Below, one piece after another: positions 36,631 through 45,023 of a DNA stretch of 64,000 nt. The notes beneath the pieces were generated by a model. It was not told the origin of the DNA, did not search any database, and saw only the letters and a list, made by a program, of their open reading frames with translations. Position numbers and translations under genes: made by a program. Each line of letters starts with the position of its first letter. Within the stretch, counting starts at the first letter, position 1. The stretch is from the NCBI RefSeq assembly GCF_000718325.1, contig NZ_JOFV01000005.1, forward strand, positions 310,001-374,000, given 5' to 3'. The stretch is from Oerskovia turbata. Lineage in GTDB: Bacteria; Actinomycetota; Actinomycetes; Actinomycetales; Cellulomonadaceae.

Positions 36631-37596
36631 TCAGACGAGCGCGGCGGCCACGCGCCGGTGGAACGCGGCGCCCTCCGCGAGGACCTCGCGGGCCTCGGGC
36701 AGCATCCGCGAGTGGTGCAGGAAGCCGTGCAGGACACCGTCGACGACGTGCAGACGGTGCTCGACGCCGTGCGCGGCGAGCAGCGCGGCGAGTGCTCGGC
36801 TGTCGTCGAGCAGGGGGTCGAGGGCGCTCGCCACGAGGTACGTCGGAGGGATGCCCTGCGAGAGGTCCGCGGAGAGGCAGTCCAGGGACGGGCTGCGAAG
36901 GTCCTGCGGGCCCGAGGTGTAGGCAGCCAGGTAGCCGTCGAGGTCCTCCGGTGCCAGCCCGTCCCACGCCCCGCCGAACAGTCGGCGGGACACGGAGTCG
37001 CGCAGGCCGAAGAGGCCGTAGTAGAGCAGGAGCGACTCGACCGCGGGGCCGCCGTGGTCGCGGAGCCAAAGGGTCGCGGCGAGCGCCAGGTTGGCCCCGC
37101 CGGAGTCGCCGGCGAACGCGACTCGTCCACCGGTGACCCCGATCTCGTTCGCGTGCTCCGCCACATGACGGGCGACGGCTGCGCACTCCTCGACGGCCTG
37201 CGGGAGCTTCGCCTCGGGGGACAGGGCGTAGTCCACACCGACGACCACGGCCCCGGTCGCGTCCGCGAGGGCACGCATGATGCGGTCGTGCGTGTCGAGG
37301 CTCCCGACGACGAAGCCGCCGCCGTGGACGTAGAGGAGGGCGGCGCCGTCGACCTGCTGGACGGGGTGGTACCGGCGGATCCGGACCGGCCCGTACGGCC
37401 CGGCCACGGTGTCGTCGACGGTCCGCGCCATGCGGGGGCCGCCCTCGTTCCAGTACACGCGCTCGGTGGCGTACCGGCAGCGCTGCTCGCGGACGGTGGC
37501 GTCCGGGGCGAGCGCCGGTCCCTGGAGCCGCTCCTGGAGGGTGAGGACCTCACGCATGCGGGGCGTCAGGCGGGCGAGGACGTCGACGGCGGACAT
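36631..37596 (-). CDS. HSL-type alpha/beta-hydrolase (esterase), cai-fix operon
   Basis: This 321-aa cytosolic esterase has the HSL family marks: the oxyanion motif HGGG in [17 protein letters not shown] (near residue 90), the nucleophile Ser in [11 protein letters not shown] (near 165), the acid in [11 protein letters not shown] and the His in [12 protein letters not shown]. It lacks a signal peptide. E. coli cai operons have no such gene. A plausible role is release of carnitine from O-acylcarnitines or another betaine ester before CoA activation; this is inference. Its start overlaps the MFS stop by 1 nt and it is 43 bp before caiA. Confidence 0.8.
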   Translation of the reverse strand: MSAVDVLARLTPRMREVLTLQERLQGPALAPDATVREQRCRYATERVYWNEGGPRMARTVDDTVAGPYGPVRIRRYHPVQQVDGAALLYVHGGGFVVGSLDTHDRIMRALADATGAVVVGVDYALSPEAKLPQAVEECAAVARHVAEHANEIGVTGGRVAFAGDSGGANLALAATLWLRDHGGPAVESLLLYYGLFGLRDSVSRRLFGGAWDGLAPEDLDGYLAAYTSGPQDLRSPSLDCLSADLSQGIPPTYLVASALDPLLDDSRALAALLAAHGVEHRLHVVDGVLHGFLHHSRMLPEAREVLAEGAAFHRRVAAALV

Positions 37597-38972
37597 CAGG
37601 CGTTCACGGGCTCGGGCTCGGCGGACTCGCCGGCGGCGAGAGCCTGTGCGGCCTCGTACCGCGCGTCGAGCTTCGCCTGGTTGGTGCGCACGTAGCGGTT
37701 GAGCAGCAGCGCGCAGGCGGACGCGACGACGGCGGAGCCCACGAGGATCCAGAAGATCTGCGGGTAGGCCGCGCCTTCGTTCCCAGCGGCGTCGGCCTTG
37801 TCGATGATCGAGCCGAACCAGGTGCTCGAGAAGGTGTCCGGCAGGAAGCCGACGAGCGACACGACCCCGGTCGCGGCACCGAACGCGGCGAGCGGGACCT
37901 TGCCCTCGGTGAGCTGGGACGACACGATGCCGAACACCCCGTTGGCGATGAAGCCGAGCGCGACGCCGATCAGCGCGACGGACAGGATCAGGCCGGTGCC
38001 GGCGGGCAGGACGCCCGGCACGGGCACGATCGCGAGCACGGCGATGCCGGCGGCGGCGATCAGCGAACCGATCCAGATGACACGCGACGGCTTCTTCGCC
38101 CGGAAGGCGAGGGCGCCGAAGACGGGGCCGGCGAACAGGGTCACGCCGTACTGGCGCAGGACGCTGAGGATGTTGTTGAGCGTGGCGTCGGCGCCGAGGT
38201 AGGTCAGGTAGGTCGTCGCGTAGTTGACGCCCGTGTAGTAGAAGTACACGAAGAAGACGGTGACCGCGGTGATGAGAACGACGGGGTTCGTCAGGGCGCG
38301 CCCGGTGTCGACGAGGACCTGCTTGGCGGAGCGGACGCTGCCGATCTCGCCCTCGAACTTCGGGATCATGACGAACGCGAGCACGCCGAGCAGGAGGATG
38401 AGCACGGCGTAGAAGAGGAGGAAGGTCCGGAAGGCGCCGGCGGCGTCGCCCGCCGCGCGGGCGAGGACCCAGGTGCCGACGAGGCCGGCGAGGAAGCCCG
38501 CGAGGCCGTAGAAGCCGTAGCTGATGCCGATGTTGCGCGAGTACTCGTTCTCGGCCGAGACCAACCGCACGAGCTTGTAGCGGCAGCCCCACCACAGCAG
38601 GATCGTGGTGATGCCCATGGCGACGAAGATCAGCAGGAGCGTGCCGTAGGACGGCAGCATCGCGTACCAAAAGGTCAGGGCCGCGGTGAGGACGAACCCG
38701 GTCGAGCACAGGGTGCGCATGCGGACGCGGTCGGCGACGAGGCCCGAGGGCAGGTAGCAGATCGTCGCGGTGATGGCGTAGGCGCCGAGCAGTGCGCCGA
38801 TCTGCGTGTTGGACAGGCCGAGCGCGGACTTCTGCGCGTCGTAGAAGGCCTGCTTCAGGTAGGCCGGGCCGTAGATGGTGCTGCTCCCGGCGCTGACCAG
38901 GATCAGGATGAACCACCGACGGAAGGTCGTGAGGTCCGCGGCCTTCTTCTCTCCTTTGGCGACGATCGCCAT
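37596..38972 (-). CDS. MFS transporter, first gene of the cai-fix operon
   Basis: This 458-aa permease has about 12 TM helices. The TM2-3 loop signature is YLPSGLVADRVRMRTL, and the central loop is short (EGEIGSVRSAKQVLVDTGRAL). It is not close to the other MFS protein of the operon, so substrate and product may use different carriers. The position at the head of the operon predicts uptake of the growth substrate, perhaps a betaine; the exact ligand is unknown. GAGGAGG lies 4 nt before the ATG. The C-terminal tail is acidic and Ala-rich. Confidence 0.8.
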   Translation of the reverse strand: MAIVAKGEKKAADLTTFRRWFILILVSAGSSTIYGPAYLKQAFYDAQKSALGLSNTQIGALLGAYAITATICYLPSGLVADRVRMRTLCSTGFVLTAALTFWYAMLPSYGTLLLIFVAMGITTILLWWGCRYKLVRLVSAENEYSRNIGISYGFYGLAGFLAGLVGTWVLARAAGDAAGAFRTFLLFYAVLILLLGVLAFVMIPKFEGEIGSVRSAKQVLVDTGRALTNPVVLITAVTVFFVYFYYTGVNYATTYLTYLGADATLNNILSVLRQYGVTLFAGPVFGALAFRAKKPSRVIWIGSLIAAAGIAVLAIVPVPGVLPAGTGLILSVALIGVALGFIANGVFGIVSSQLTEGKVPLAAFGAATGVVSLVGFLPDTFSSTWFGSIIDKADAAGNEGAAYPQIFWILVGSAVVASACALLLNRYVRTNQAKLDARYEAAQALAAGESAEPEPVNA

Positions 38973-38993
38973 GTGCCCTCCTCAGAGCTGTCA

Positions 38994-39021
38994 CGCACTC
39001 TCGTAGTGCGACGTGGACCAC
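38994..39021 (-). promoter_or_regulatory. Palindromes in the leader of the cai-fix operon
   Basis: CGCACT/AGTGCG (38994-38999 / 39005-39010) is a perfect 6-bp stem with a 5-nt loop, and GTGGACCAC (39013-39021) is an adjacent palindrome. They end 22 bp from the first start codon and could be an operator or leader hairpin. Confidence 0.4.
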
Positions 39022-39180
39022 ACTGCGCTCTCGAGGAGATGACAAGGGAGGGTTTCGGCGTCATGACGACAAGGTGCGTAGGGGGTGCTGCGGACCTGAG
39101 TAGAGGAGCGGCCGAGCTTGAGTGCGCGAACCTGCTTACCGGGCGGTCGGTTTCAACGGGAAGGCTCGCGAGGCCCGGAA

Positions 39181-39210
39181 ACAAGCGGCTTGTACTTTTC
39201 TTCACAAGAA
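39181..39210. promoter_or_regulatory. Cluster of ACAAG/CTTGT half-sites upstream of the cai-fix operon
   Basis: ACAAG-N3-CTTGT (39181-39193), CTTGT-N10-ACAAG (39189-39208) and TTCTT-N3-AAGAA (39198-39210) overlap in an A/T-rich patch. The arrangement resembles an operator for a dimeric regulator. The 397-bp gap at 38973-39369 contains no gene that I can support. Confidence 0.45.
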
Positions 39211-39236
39211 GTGGCGTACGTGCTCCGGTACGACCG

Positions 39237-39322
39237 GGCCCCCGGCAGGGGGCCGACGACGGCCCGGGCGCTCCCGGAGACCACGACGGCCGGTGCCGCA
39301 CCCCGTGGGGGCTGCACCGGCC
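39237..39322. terminator. Two hairpins after the M13 peptidase gene
   Basis: GGCCCCC/GGGGGCC (39237-39254) and GGCCGGTGC/GCACCGGCC (39288-39322) lie downstream of the M13 stop and probably insulate the cai-fix promoter. Confidence 0.6.
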
Positions 39323-39369
39323 GCCGGGCCGCTCGAACGTGACGCCGCGAGACCCGCGGCGCCCACGTG

Positions 39370-41424
39370 TCACCAGATGCGGACGCGCTCCGTGGGGGCG
39401 AGGTACAGCGCGTCGGACTCCGCCACGTCGTACGCCTCGTAGAACTCGTCGAGGTTGCGCACCACGCCGTTGCAGCGGAACTCGTTGGGCGCGTGCGGGT
39501 CGGTCGCGAGTCGGCGCACGATCTCCTCGTCGCGGCCCTTCGCCTGCCACACCTGCGCCCAGCCGAGGAACACTCGCTCGATGCCCGTCAGGCCGTCGAC
39601 CACGGGCGCCTCGGACAGCGGACGGCCCAGCGCGATCCGGTAGGCCTTGAGCGCGATCGACAGCCCGCCCAGGTCCCCGATGTTCTCCCCGATCGTCAGC
39701 GCGCCGTTGACGTGCGGGCCGTCGTCGGGCAGCTGGACGGGGCGGAACGCGTCGTACTGCGCGATGAGGGCCTTGGTGCGGACCTCGAACTCGGCCCGGT
39801 CCTGCGGCGTCCACCAGTCCTCGAGGCGGCCGTCGCCGTCGTACTTGGAGCCCTGGTCGTCGAACCCGTGCCCGATCTCGTGGCCGATCACGGCCCCGAT
39901 CCCGCCGTAGTTGACCGCGTCCTCGGCGTCCGGGTCGAAGAACGGCGGCTGGAGGATCGCCGCAGGGAAGACGATCTCGTTCATGCCCGGGTTGTAGTAC
40001 GCGTTGACCGTCTGCGGGGTCATGAACCACTCGTCGCGGTCGAGCGGCTTGCCGATCTTGCCCAGCTCGCGGTCCTGGTCGAACGCGTTCGAGCGGCGCA
40101 CGTTGCCCAGCAGGTCGTCGGCCTCGATCACGAGGGCCGAGTAGTCGCGCCACTTCACGGGGTACCCGATCTTGGGCGTGAAGGCCTCGAGCTTGGCGAG
40201 CGCCTTGACCTTGGTCTCCTCGGTCATCCAGTCGAGGCCCTCGATGGACTCGCGGTAGGCCGCGACGAGGTACGCGACGAGCTCCTCCATGCGCGCCTTG
40301 TGCGCGGGCGGGAAGTGCCGCTCGACGTACACCGCGCCCACAGCCTCGCCCAGGGCGCCCTCGACGAGCGAGACTCCGCGCTTCCAGCGCTCACGGACCT
40401 CCTGCGCCCCCGACAGCGTGCGGCCGTAGAAGTCGAAGTTCGCCTCGACCAGCTCGTCCGTGAGGTACGGCGCGCGCGCCGAGACCAGGTGGTACACGGC
40501 CCACAGCTTCCAGTCCTCGACCGGGACCGACTGCCACAGCTCCGCGAAGCCCGTCGCGAAGCCGGGCTCGCGGACCACGAGGGAGTCGAGCGAGCCGGCC
40601 GGGGCGCCCAGGGCCAGGACCCACGCGTGCCAGTCGAAGCCCGGGGCCGACTCGGCCAGGGCGCGCAGCGTCATGGGGTTGTACGTGAGGTCCGCGTCGC
40701 GGTCGCGCACGACGTCCCAGTGGTGCGCCGCGAGCTGCGTCTCGAGGGCCAGCACGCGCTCGGCCGCCTCCTCGGGGGAAGCGCCCCAGGTGTCCGCCGT
40801 GACGCCCGCGAGCGTGAGCATGCGCGCGACGTGCGGCGCGTACTTGGCGCGGATCTCCGCGTACTGGTCCTCGCGGTAGTACGCCTCGTCGGGCAGGCCC
40901 AGCCCGCCCTGATAGAGGTAGGCGACGTACTTCTCGGGGTCCTTGGCGTCGTTGTCGACCCAGAACCCGAACGCGCCCGCCCCGCCCGTGCGCTGCAATG
41001 CACCCAGGGCCCCCGTGAGCTCGGCCTGGTTCGTGGCGGCGGCGATCAGCGCGAGGTCCGGCGCGAGCGGGCTCACGCCGCGCGCCTCGATCGTGTCGGT
41101 GTCCATGAAGCTCGCGAAGAGCGCGCCGATCTGCGCCTGGACGCCCGTGGCGTTCCCGGCCTCGACCGCGGCCGCGGCGTCGTTGATGATCTCGCGCACG
41201 TGCTCCTCGGCCTGGTCGTGCAGCGCGCGGAACGCGCCGTCCATCGACCGGTCGGCGGGGATCTCGTGGGTGGCGAGCCAGCGGCCGTTGACGTGCCGGT
41301 ACAGGTCGTCCTGCGGGCGGACGGCCGGGTCGAGCGCGGACAGGTCGATGCCGGAGGCCGTCGTGCGCGCGGCGCCCGCGGCGCTCGCTGCCTGGTCCGC
41401 GGCGGAGGGTGAGGTCTGTGTCAT
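39370..41424 (-). CDS. M13-family zinc metallopeptidase (PepO/neprilysin-like)
   Basis: This 684-aa peptidase cleaves short peptides. It has no signal peptide or anchor, so it is probably cytosolic like bacterial PepO. Zinc ligands are in HEIGHGFDDQG (near residue 515) and ENIGDLGGL about 60 residues later. NAYYNPGMNEIVFPAAILQPPFF is the substrate-binding NAYY region, and the C terminus ends VRIW like other M13 enzymes. N-terminal marks are DDLYRHVNGRWLATHEIP. TAACCT ends 7 nt before the start, so a leaderless mRNA is likely. It is divergent from rpiB. Confidence 0.92.
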   Translation of the reverse strand: MTQTSPSAADQAASAAGAARTTASGIDLSALDPAVRPQDDLYRHVNGRWLATHEIPADRSMDGAFRALHDQAEEHVREIINDAAAAVEAGNATGVQAQIGALFASFMDTDTIEARGVSPLAPDLALIAAATNQAELTGALGALQRTGGAGAFGFWVDNDAKDPEKYVAYLYQGGLGLPDEAYYREDQYAEIRAKYAPHVARMLTLAGVTADTWGASPEEAAERVLALETQLAAHHWDVVRDRDADLTYNPMTLRALAESAPGFDWHAWVLALGAPAGSLDSLVVREPGFATGFAELWQSVPVEDWKLWAVYHLVSARAPYLTDELVEANFDFYGRTLSGAQEVRERWKRGVSLVEGALGEAVGAVYVERHFPPAHKARMEELVAYLVAAYRESIEGLDWMTEETKVKALAKLEAFTPKIGYPVKWRDYSALVIEADDLLGNVRRSNAFDQDRELGKIGKPLDRDEWFMTPQTVNAYYNPGMNEIVFPAAILQPPFFDPDAEDAVNYGGIGAVIGHEIGHGFDDQGSKYDGDGRLEDWWTPQDRAEFEVRTKALIAQYDAFRPVQLPDDGPHVNGALTIGENIGDLGGLSIALKAYRIALGRPLSEAPVVDGLTGIERVFLGWAQVWQAKGRDEEIVRRLATDPHAPNEFRCNGVVRNLDEFYEAYDVAESDALYLAPTERVRIW

Positions 41425-41431
41425 GCGTCTC

Positions 41432-41437
41432 AGGTTA
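41432..41437 (-). promoter_or_regulatory. Leaderless-type -10 of the M13 peptidase gene
   Basis: TAACCT (minus strand) ends 7 nt before ATG 41424. Confidence 0.5.
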
Positions 41438-41471
41438 TGCGAGCAGTGGCGCGGGCGGGGAGCAGATCGGG

Positions 41472-41477
41472 GATGAT
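41472..41477 (+). promoter_or_regulatory. Leaderless-type -10 of rpiB
   Basis: GATGAT ends 6 nt before ATG 41484. Confidence 0.45.
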
Positions 41478-41483
41478 GGGGCC

Positions 41484-41942
<459 letters not shown>

Positions 41943-41981
41943 CGTCGCCGCGTCGCGCGCGCACGGTGGACGGCGTGGCCC

Positions 41982-43025
41982 GTGCCTGAGGGGCACACCG
42001 TCCACCGCCTCGCGCGCACGTTCACCGAGCTCTTCGCGGGGCAGGTGCTGGCCGTCTCGAGCCCGCAAGGCCGGTTCGCGGCCGGGGCCGTGCTGCTCGA
42101 CGGAACGCGCCTGGTCGCGTCCCGCGCCTGGGGCAAGCAGCTCTTCCTGGGCTTCGCGGACCCGTCCGCGAAGCCTGCAGCGGGACTCGACGAAACGCCG
42201 TCCGACGACGACCTGCGCTGGCTGCGCGTCCACCTGGGTCTCTACGGGGCCTGGACGTTCGCGGGTGACGGGAGCGCCGCCGTCGTGCACGCGATCGGCG
42301 CGCCCCGCAAGCGCATCGGCGAGCGGGACTCGGTGCCGACCGGTCCGCTCGCGTCGCTCCCTGCCGCAGGAGACGACTGGGCTCCTCCAGCGCCTCGTGG
42401 CGCGGTGCGGGTGCGCCTGGTCGGCGACCACGCGGTCGCGGACCTCACGGGCCCCACGGCCTGCGAGGTCGTCTCGGCGGACGAGGTGCGCGCGGTCGAG
42501 GCGCGCCTGGGCCCCGACCCGATCCGGGACGACCCCGCCCCCGCCGGCGGGCCCGACCGTTTCGTGGCGGCCGTGCGGCGCTCGCGCACGACCGTCGGGC
42601 AGCTCCTCATGAACCAGGACGTCGTCGCCGGGGTGGGCAACATCTACCGCGCCGAGGTGCTGTTCCGCGCGGGGCTGGACCCGCTCACGCCCGGTCGCGA
42701 CGTGCCCGCCGAGACGTTGCGGGGGATCTGGGACGACCTGGTCGTCCTCATGCGTGACGGCGCGACCACGGGCGCGATCGTCACGACCCGCCCCCAGGAC
42801 CGCGAGCCCGACGGCGCCACGCCCCCGGGAGCGCCGCCTCGCCCAGGAGCCGGGCGTCAGGAGGTGCGCCAGAACACCGACGGCACCGCCGGGGCCGTGC
42901 CCGCCGACCAGGCATTCTACGTCTACCACCGCGACGGCCTGCCGTGCCGGGTGTGCGGGACGCCGGTCCTCCTGAAGGACCTCGCGGGTCGCAAGCTCTA
43001 CTGGTGCCCGACGTGCCAGCGGTGA
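41982..43025 (+). CDS. nei: Fpg/Nei-family DNA glycosylase
   Basis: This 347-aa base-excision enzyme removes oxidised bases and nicks the abasic site. The GTG start yields PEGHTVHRLARTF, with the catalytic Pro2 and Glu3 after Met removal. The H2TH region includes LLMNQDVVAGVGNIYRAEVLFRAGLDP, and the C-terminal zinc finger is CRVCGTPV...WCPTCQR. PEGHTVHR places it nearer Nei than Fpg, and Rv2464c (Nei1) is in the same position. An inserted acidic/Pro stretch lies near residues 265-300. It converges on the Eis-like gene with a 10-bp gap. Confidence 0.9.
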   Translation: MPEGHTVHRLARTFTELFAGQVLAVSSPQGRFAAGAVLLDGTRLVASRAWGKQLFLGFADPSAKPAAGLDETPSDDDLRWLRVHLGLYGAWTFAGDGSAAVVHAIGAPRKRIGERDSVPTGPLASLPAAGDDWAPPAPRGAVRVRLVGDHAVADLTGPTACEVVSADEVRAVEARLGPDPIRDDPAPAGGPDRFVAAVRRSRTTVGQLLMNQDVVAGVGNIYRAEVLFRAGLDPLTPGRDVPAETLRGIWDDLVVLMRDGATTGAIVTTRPQDREPDGATPPGAPPRPGAGRQEVRQNTDGTAGAVPADQAFYVYHRDGLPCRVCGTPVLLKDLAGRKLYWCPTCQR

Positions 43026-43035
43026 CCCGGGACCT

Positions 43036-44376
43036 CTAGAACACCCAGCTCGAGACGGGCGCCACGGGCCAGCCGAACGCAGCGCTCGCCGCGGCGAGCG
43101 CACCCGGACGGTGCTCGGACACGAGCCCGGCGGTCGCGAGCGAGGCGAGCGAGACGCCGCCCAGGAACGCCGAGCCCAGCTCGCGCACGTCGAGCGACAC
43201 GTCGGCCGGGTCCTCGGTGCGCTCGCACGCCGCGTCCCCGAACGCCGTGGCACGCAGGCGCCAGTGCCCCGAGTTCTCCGGGACGCGCGCGTCGGTCACG
43301 TGCAGCACCACGTCGACGTCGCCCGCGTACCGCCTCCCCGCGAGGGCAGCGGGGACGTCGAGCACGCGGACCCACAGGTTGTCCGCGACCCGGCCCGCCG
43401 CGGCCCGCGGGTTCACGAGGAGGTGCGTGACGACGTCGTCCACGGGGATCATGAACGGCTCGACCTCGCTCGTCAGGTCGAGGTCCGTCAGGACGCCCCA
43501 CAGGGCGCGAGCGGCCGCGGCGTCGAGCGCGACGACCTCGCCCGTGCTCACGGTCCCGCGCGGACCCGTCGTCTCCCACGACAGCTTGCGGCGGAACGTC
43601 GCGTAACCCCGCGGCTCGCCGTCCCGCTCGACGACGACGATGCGCTGCGACTCGCGGCCACGGCGGAACGCCGCCGGGTCGGACCACCAGGCCTCCTGCA
43701 GCTCGGGCGACTCACGCGTGACCCAGCCGGGCCGGTTGACGCCCGTGCCGTGCCCGCCCGGGTCCGCACCCGCCGCGCGGTGCAGCGAGTCGACGAGCTC
43801 GCCGTGGCGCGCCCGGTCGGCCTTCTCGATGCGGACCGTGTGCTCGTCGGCGCCCGGGACGTCCCGCAGGGCCGCGCCGCGCGGGATCGTCAGGCGCAGG
43901 TCCTGGGCCGCCTGGCCGTAGCCGAACCGGCCGTAGATGGCCGCCTCGGCCGCGAAGAGCGCCGAGACCGGTTCGCCTGCGGCCCGCGCCTGCTCGAAGT
44001 GCACGTCGATCATGGCGCTGAGGATGCCGCGACGACGGTGCTGCGGATGGACCCCGACCCACGTCAGGCCGCTCACGGGCAACGTCGCGCCCGGCACGGG
44101 GAACTCCGCGAACGGGTACGAGGCGTGCATGGCCGCGAGCTCGCTCACGGTCGGGACCGCGCCGTCGAACGGCACGGCGTCGGTGTCCTCGTGCTCGCAC
44201 ACGACCCCGAACGTCCGGGACCACGTGAGCGGGAGCGGGTGCTGGACCTGCTCGTCGAGGTCGACCTCGGACGGGAACGCCCAGGTGTCGACCTCGAGGA
44301 CGGCGCGCTTGTCCGCCTCCGTCAACGGCGTGAGGCGGTAGCCGGCGGGCAGGGGACGGTGGGTGGGTTCGGTCAT
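43036..44376 (-). CDS. eis: Eis-like GNAT N-acetyltransferase
   Basis: This 446-aa enzyme has the Eis layout: tandem GNAT domains and a C-terminal SCP2-like domain. Acetyl-CoA binding is in VGVHPQHRRRGILSAMI (near residue 100), with GRFGYGQAAQDLRL after it. The protein ends SSWVF, consistent with the C-terminal carboxylate used by Eis in catalysis. Eis proteins acetylate amines including aminoglycosides at several positions; the native substrate is uncertain. ATG 44376 is chosen because CAGGAT lies 6 nt upstream; a longer ORF to 44430 would add 18 implausible residues. Confidence 0.85.
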   Translation of the reverse strand: MTEPTHRPLPAGYRLTPLTEADKRAVLEVDTWAFPSEVDLDEQVQHPLPLTWSRTFGVVCEHEDTDAVPFDGAVPTVSELAAMHASYPFAEFPVPGATLPVSGLTWVGVHPQHRRRGILSAMIDVHFEQARAAGEPVSALFAAEAAIYGRFGYGQAAQDLRLTIPRGAALRDVPGADEHTVRIEKADRARHGELVDSLHRAAGADPGGHGTGVNRPGWVTRESPELQEAWWSDPAAFRRGRESQRIVVVERDGEPRGYATFRRKLSWETTGPRGTVSTGEVVALDAAAARALWGVLTDLDLTSEVEPFMIPVDDVVTHLLVNPRAAAGRVADNLWVRVLDVPAALAGRRYAGDVDVVLHVTDARVPENSGHWRLRATAFGDAACERTEDPADVSLDVRELGSAFLGGVSLASLATAGLVSEHRPGALAAASAAFGWPVAPVSSWVF

Positions 44377-44382
44377 GGACCC

Positions 44383-44388
44383 ATCCTG
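44383..44388 (-). promoter_or_regulatory. Leaderless-type -10 of the Eis-like gene
   Basis: CAGGAT (minus strand) ends 6 nt before ATG 44376. Confidence 0.45.
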
Positions 44389-44445
44389 CTGGGCCGGAGG
44401 CGGGCGGGGCCAGGGGAATAGCTCGCGCACACGCCTTCGCGACGC

Positions 44446-44515
44446 CTCCGCCGAGAAGTGAGCTGACGCCCTAGATCTGCCCGGATCAGGGGCATCAACT
44501 CACTTCTCGGCGGAG
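44446..44515. repeat. Extragenic palindrome with 17-bp perfect arms
   Basis: CTCCGCCGAGAAGTGAG (44446-44462) pairs perfectly with CTCACTTCTCGGCGGAG (44499-44515). The 36-nt interior has a second imperfect stem, TGACGCCCT with AGGGGCATCA. It fills the divergent gap between the Eis-like and alkyltransferase-like genes, so it is not an ordinary terminator. Confidence 0.75.
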
Positions 44516-44531
44516 CGGGGACGCGCGCAGG

Positions 44532-44537
44532 TACGCT
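44532..44537 (+). promoter_or_regulatory. Leaderless-type -10 of the alkyltransferase-like gene
   Basis: TACGCT ends 6 nt before GTG 44544. Confidence 0.5.
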
Positions 44538-44543
44538 CGCCCC

Positions 44544-44942
44544 GTGAACCAGGCGCGCGAGCAGGAGCGGGGGGCCGGGCGGCAGGCAGGCGCGGAGGAC
44601 GCCCGCCAGGAGTACGCCGACGCCGTGCTGGCCCTCGTCGAGTCGATCCCGCCCGGGCGGGCCATGACGTACGGGCTCGTCGCGGAGATCGTCGCGGAGA
44701 CCCTCGGGCGGGGCGGTCCGCGGCAGGTGGGGCAGGTCCTCGCGACGTCCGACGGCGACGGCCCGGGTGGCCCGGGGCTGCCCTGGTGGCGCGTCGTCAA
44801 CGCGGCCGGCTCGCCGCCTGCGCACCACCTGGGGACCGCGCTCGCGAACCTGCGCGCCGAGGGGTGTCCGCTGCGCCCGGGCGGCGAGCGCGTGGACCTG
44901 CGGCGGTCGGTCTGGTTCCCGGAGCAGGGCCCGGACCGCTGA
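44544..44942 (+). CDS. Alkyltransferase-like protein (MGMT DNA-binding domain)
   Basis: This 132-aa protein is the DNA-binding half of O6-methylguanine-DNA methyltransferase. After a 22-residue hydrophilic lead, VLALVESIPPGRAMTYGLVAEI and GGPRQVGQVLATSD form the helix-turn-helix. The MGMT active site PCHR is replaced by PWWRVVN, with Trp where the acceptor Cys should be. Such ATL proteins bind O6-alkylguanine and flag it for nucleotide excision repair rather than removing the alkyl group. It probably stands alone. Confidence 0.85.
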   Translation: MNQAREQERGAGRQAGAEDARQEYADAVLALVESIPPGRAMTYGLVAEIVAETLGRGGPRQVGQVLATSDGDGPGGPGLPWWRVVNAAGSPPAHHLGTALANLRAEGCPLRPGGERVDLRRSVWFPEQGPDR

Positions 44943-45023
44943 GCGCGGAGCAGCCGTCGCGGGTCGCGACAGCCGGCCCGCACTCAGCGGCGAGTCCTGC
45001 CGGGGTCCGGACGCGCGTCCGGC

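Noticed and set aside
38973..39369. Small gene in the gap upstream of the cai-fix operon
   Set aside because: Short frames here lack ribosome-binding sites and third-position G/C bias; the region looks regulatory.
39367..41412. 681-codon plus-strand ORF over the M13 peptidase
   Set aside because: Antisense shadow of a gene with an intact zinc site.
44544..44942. Active O6-methylguanine-DNA methyltransferase
   Set aside because: The PCHR acceptor cysteine is replaced by Trp (PWWR), which defines alkyltransferase-like proteins.
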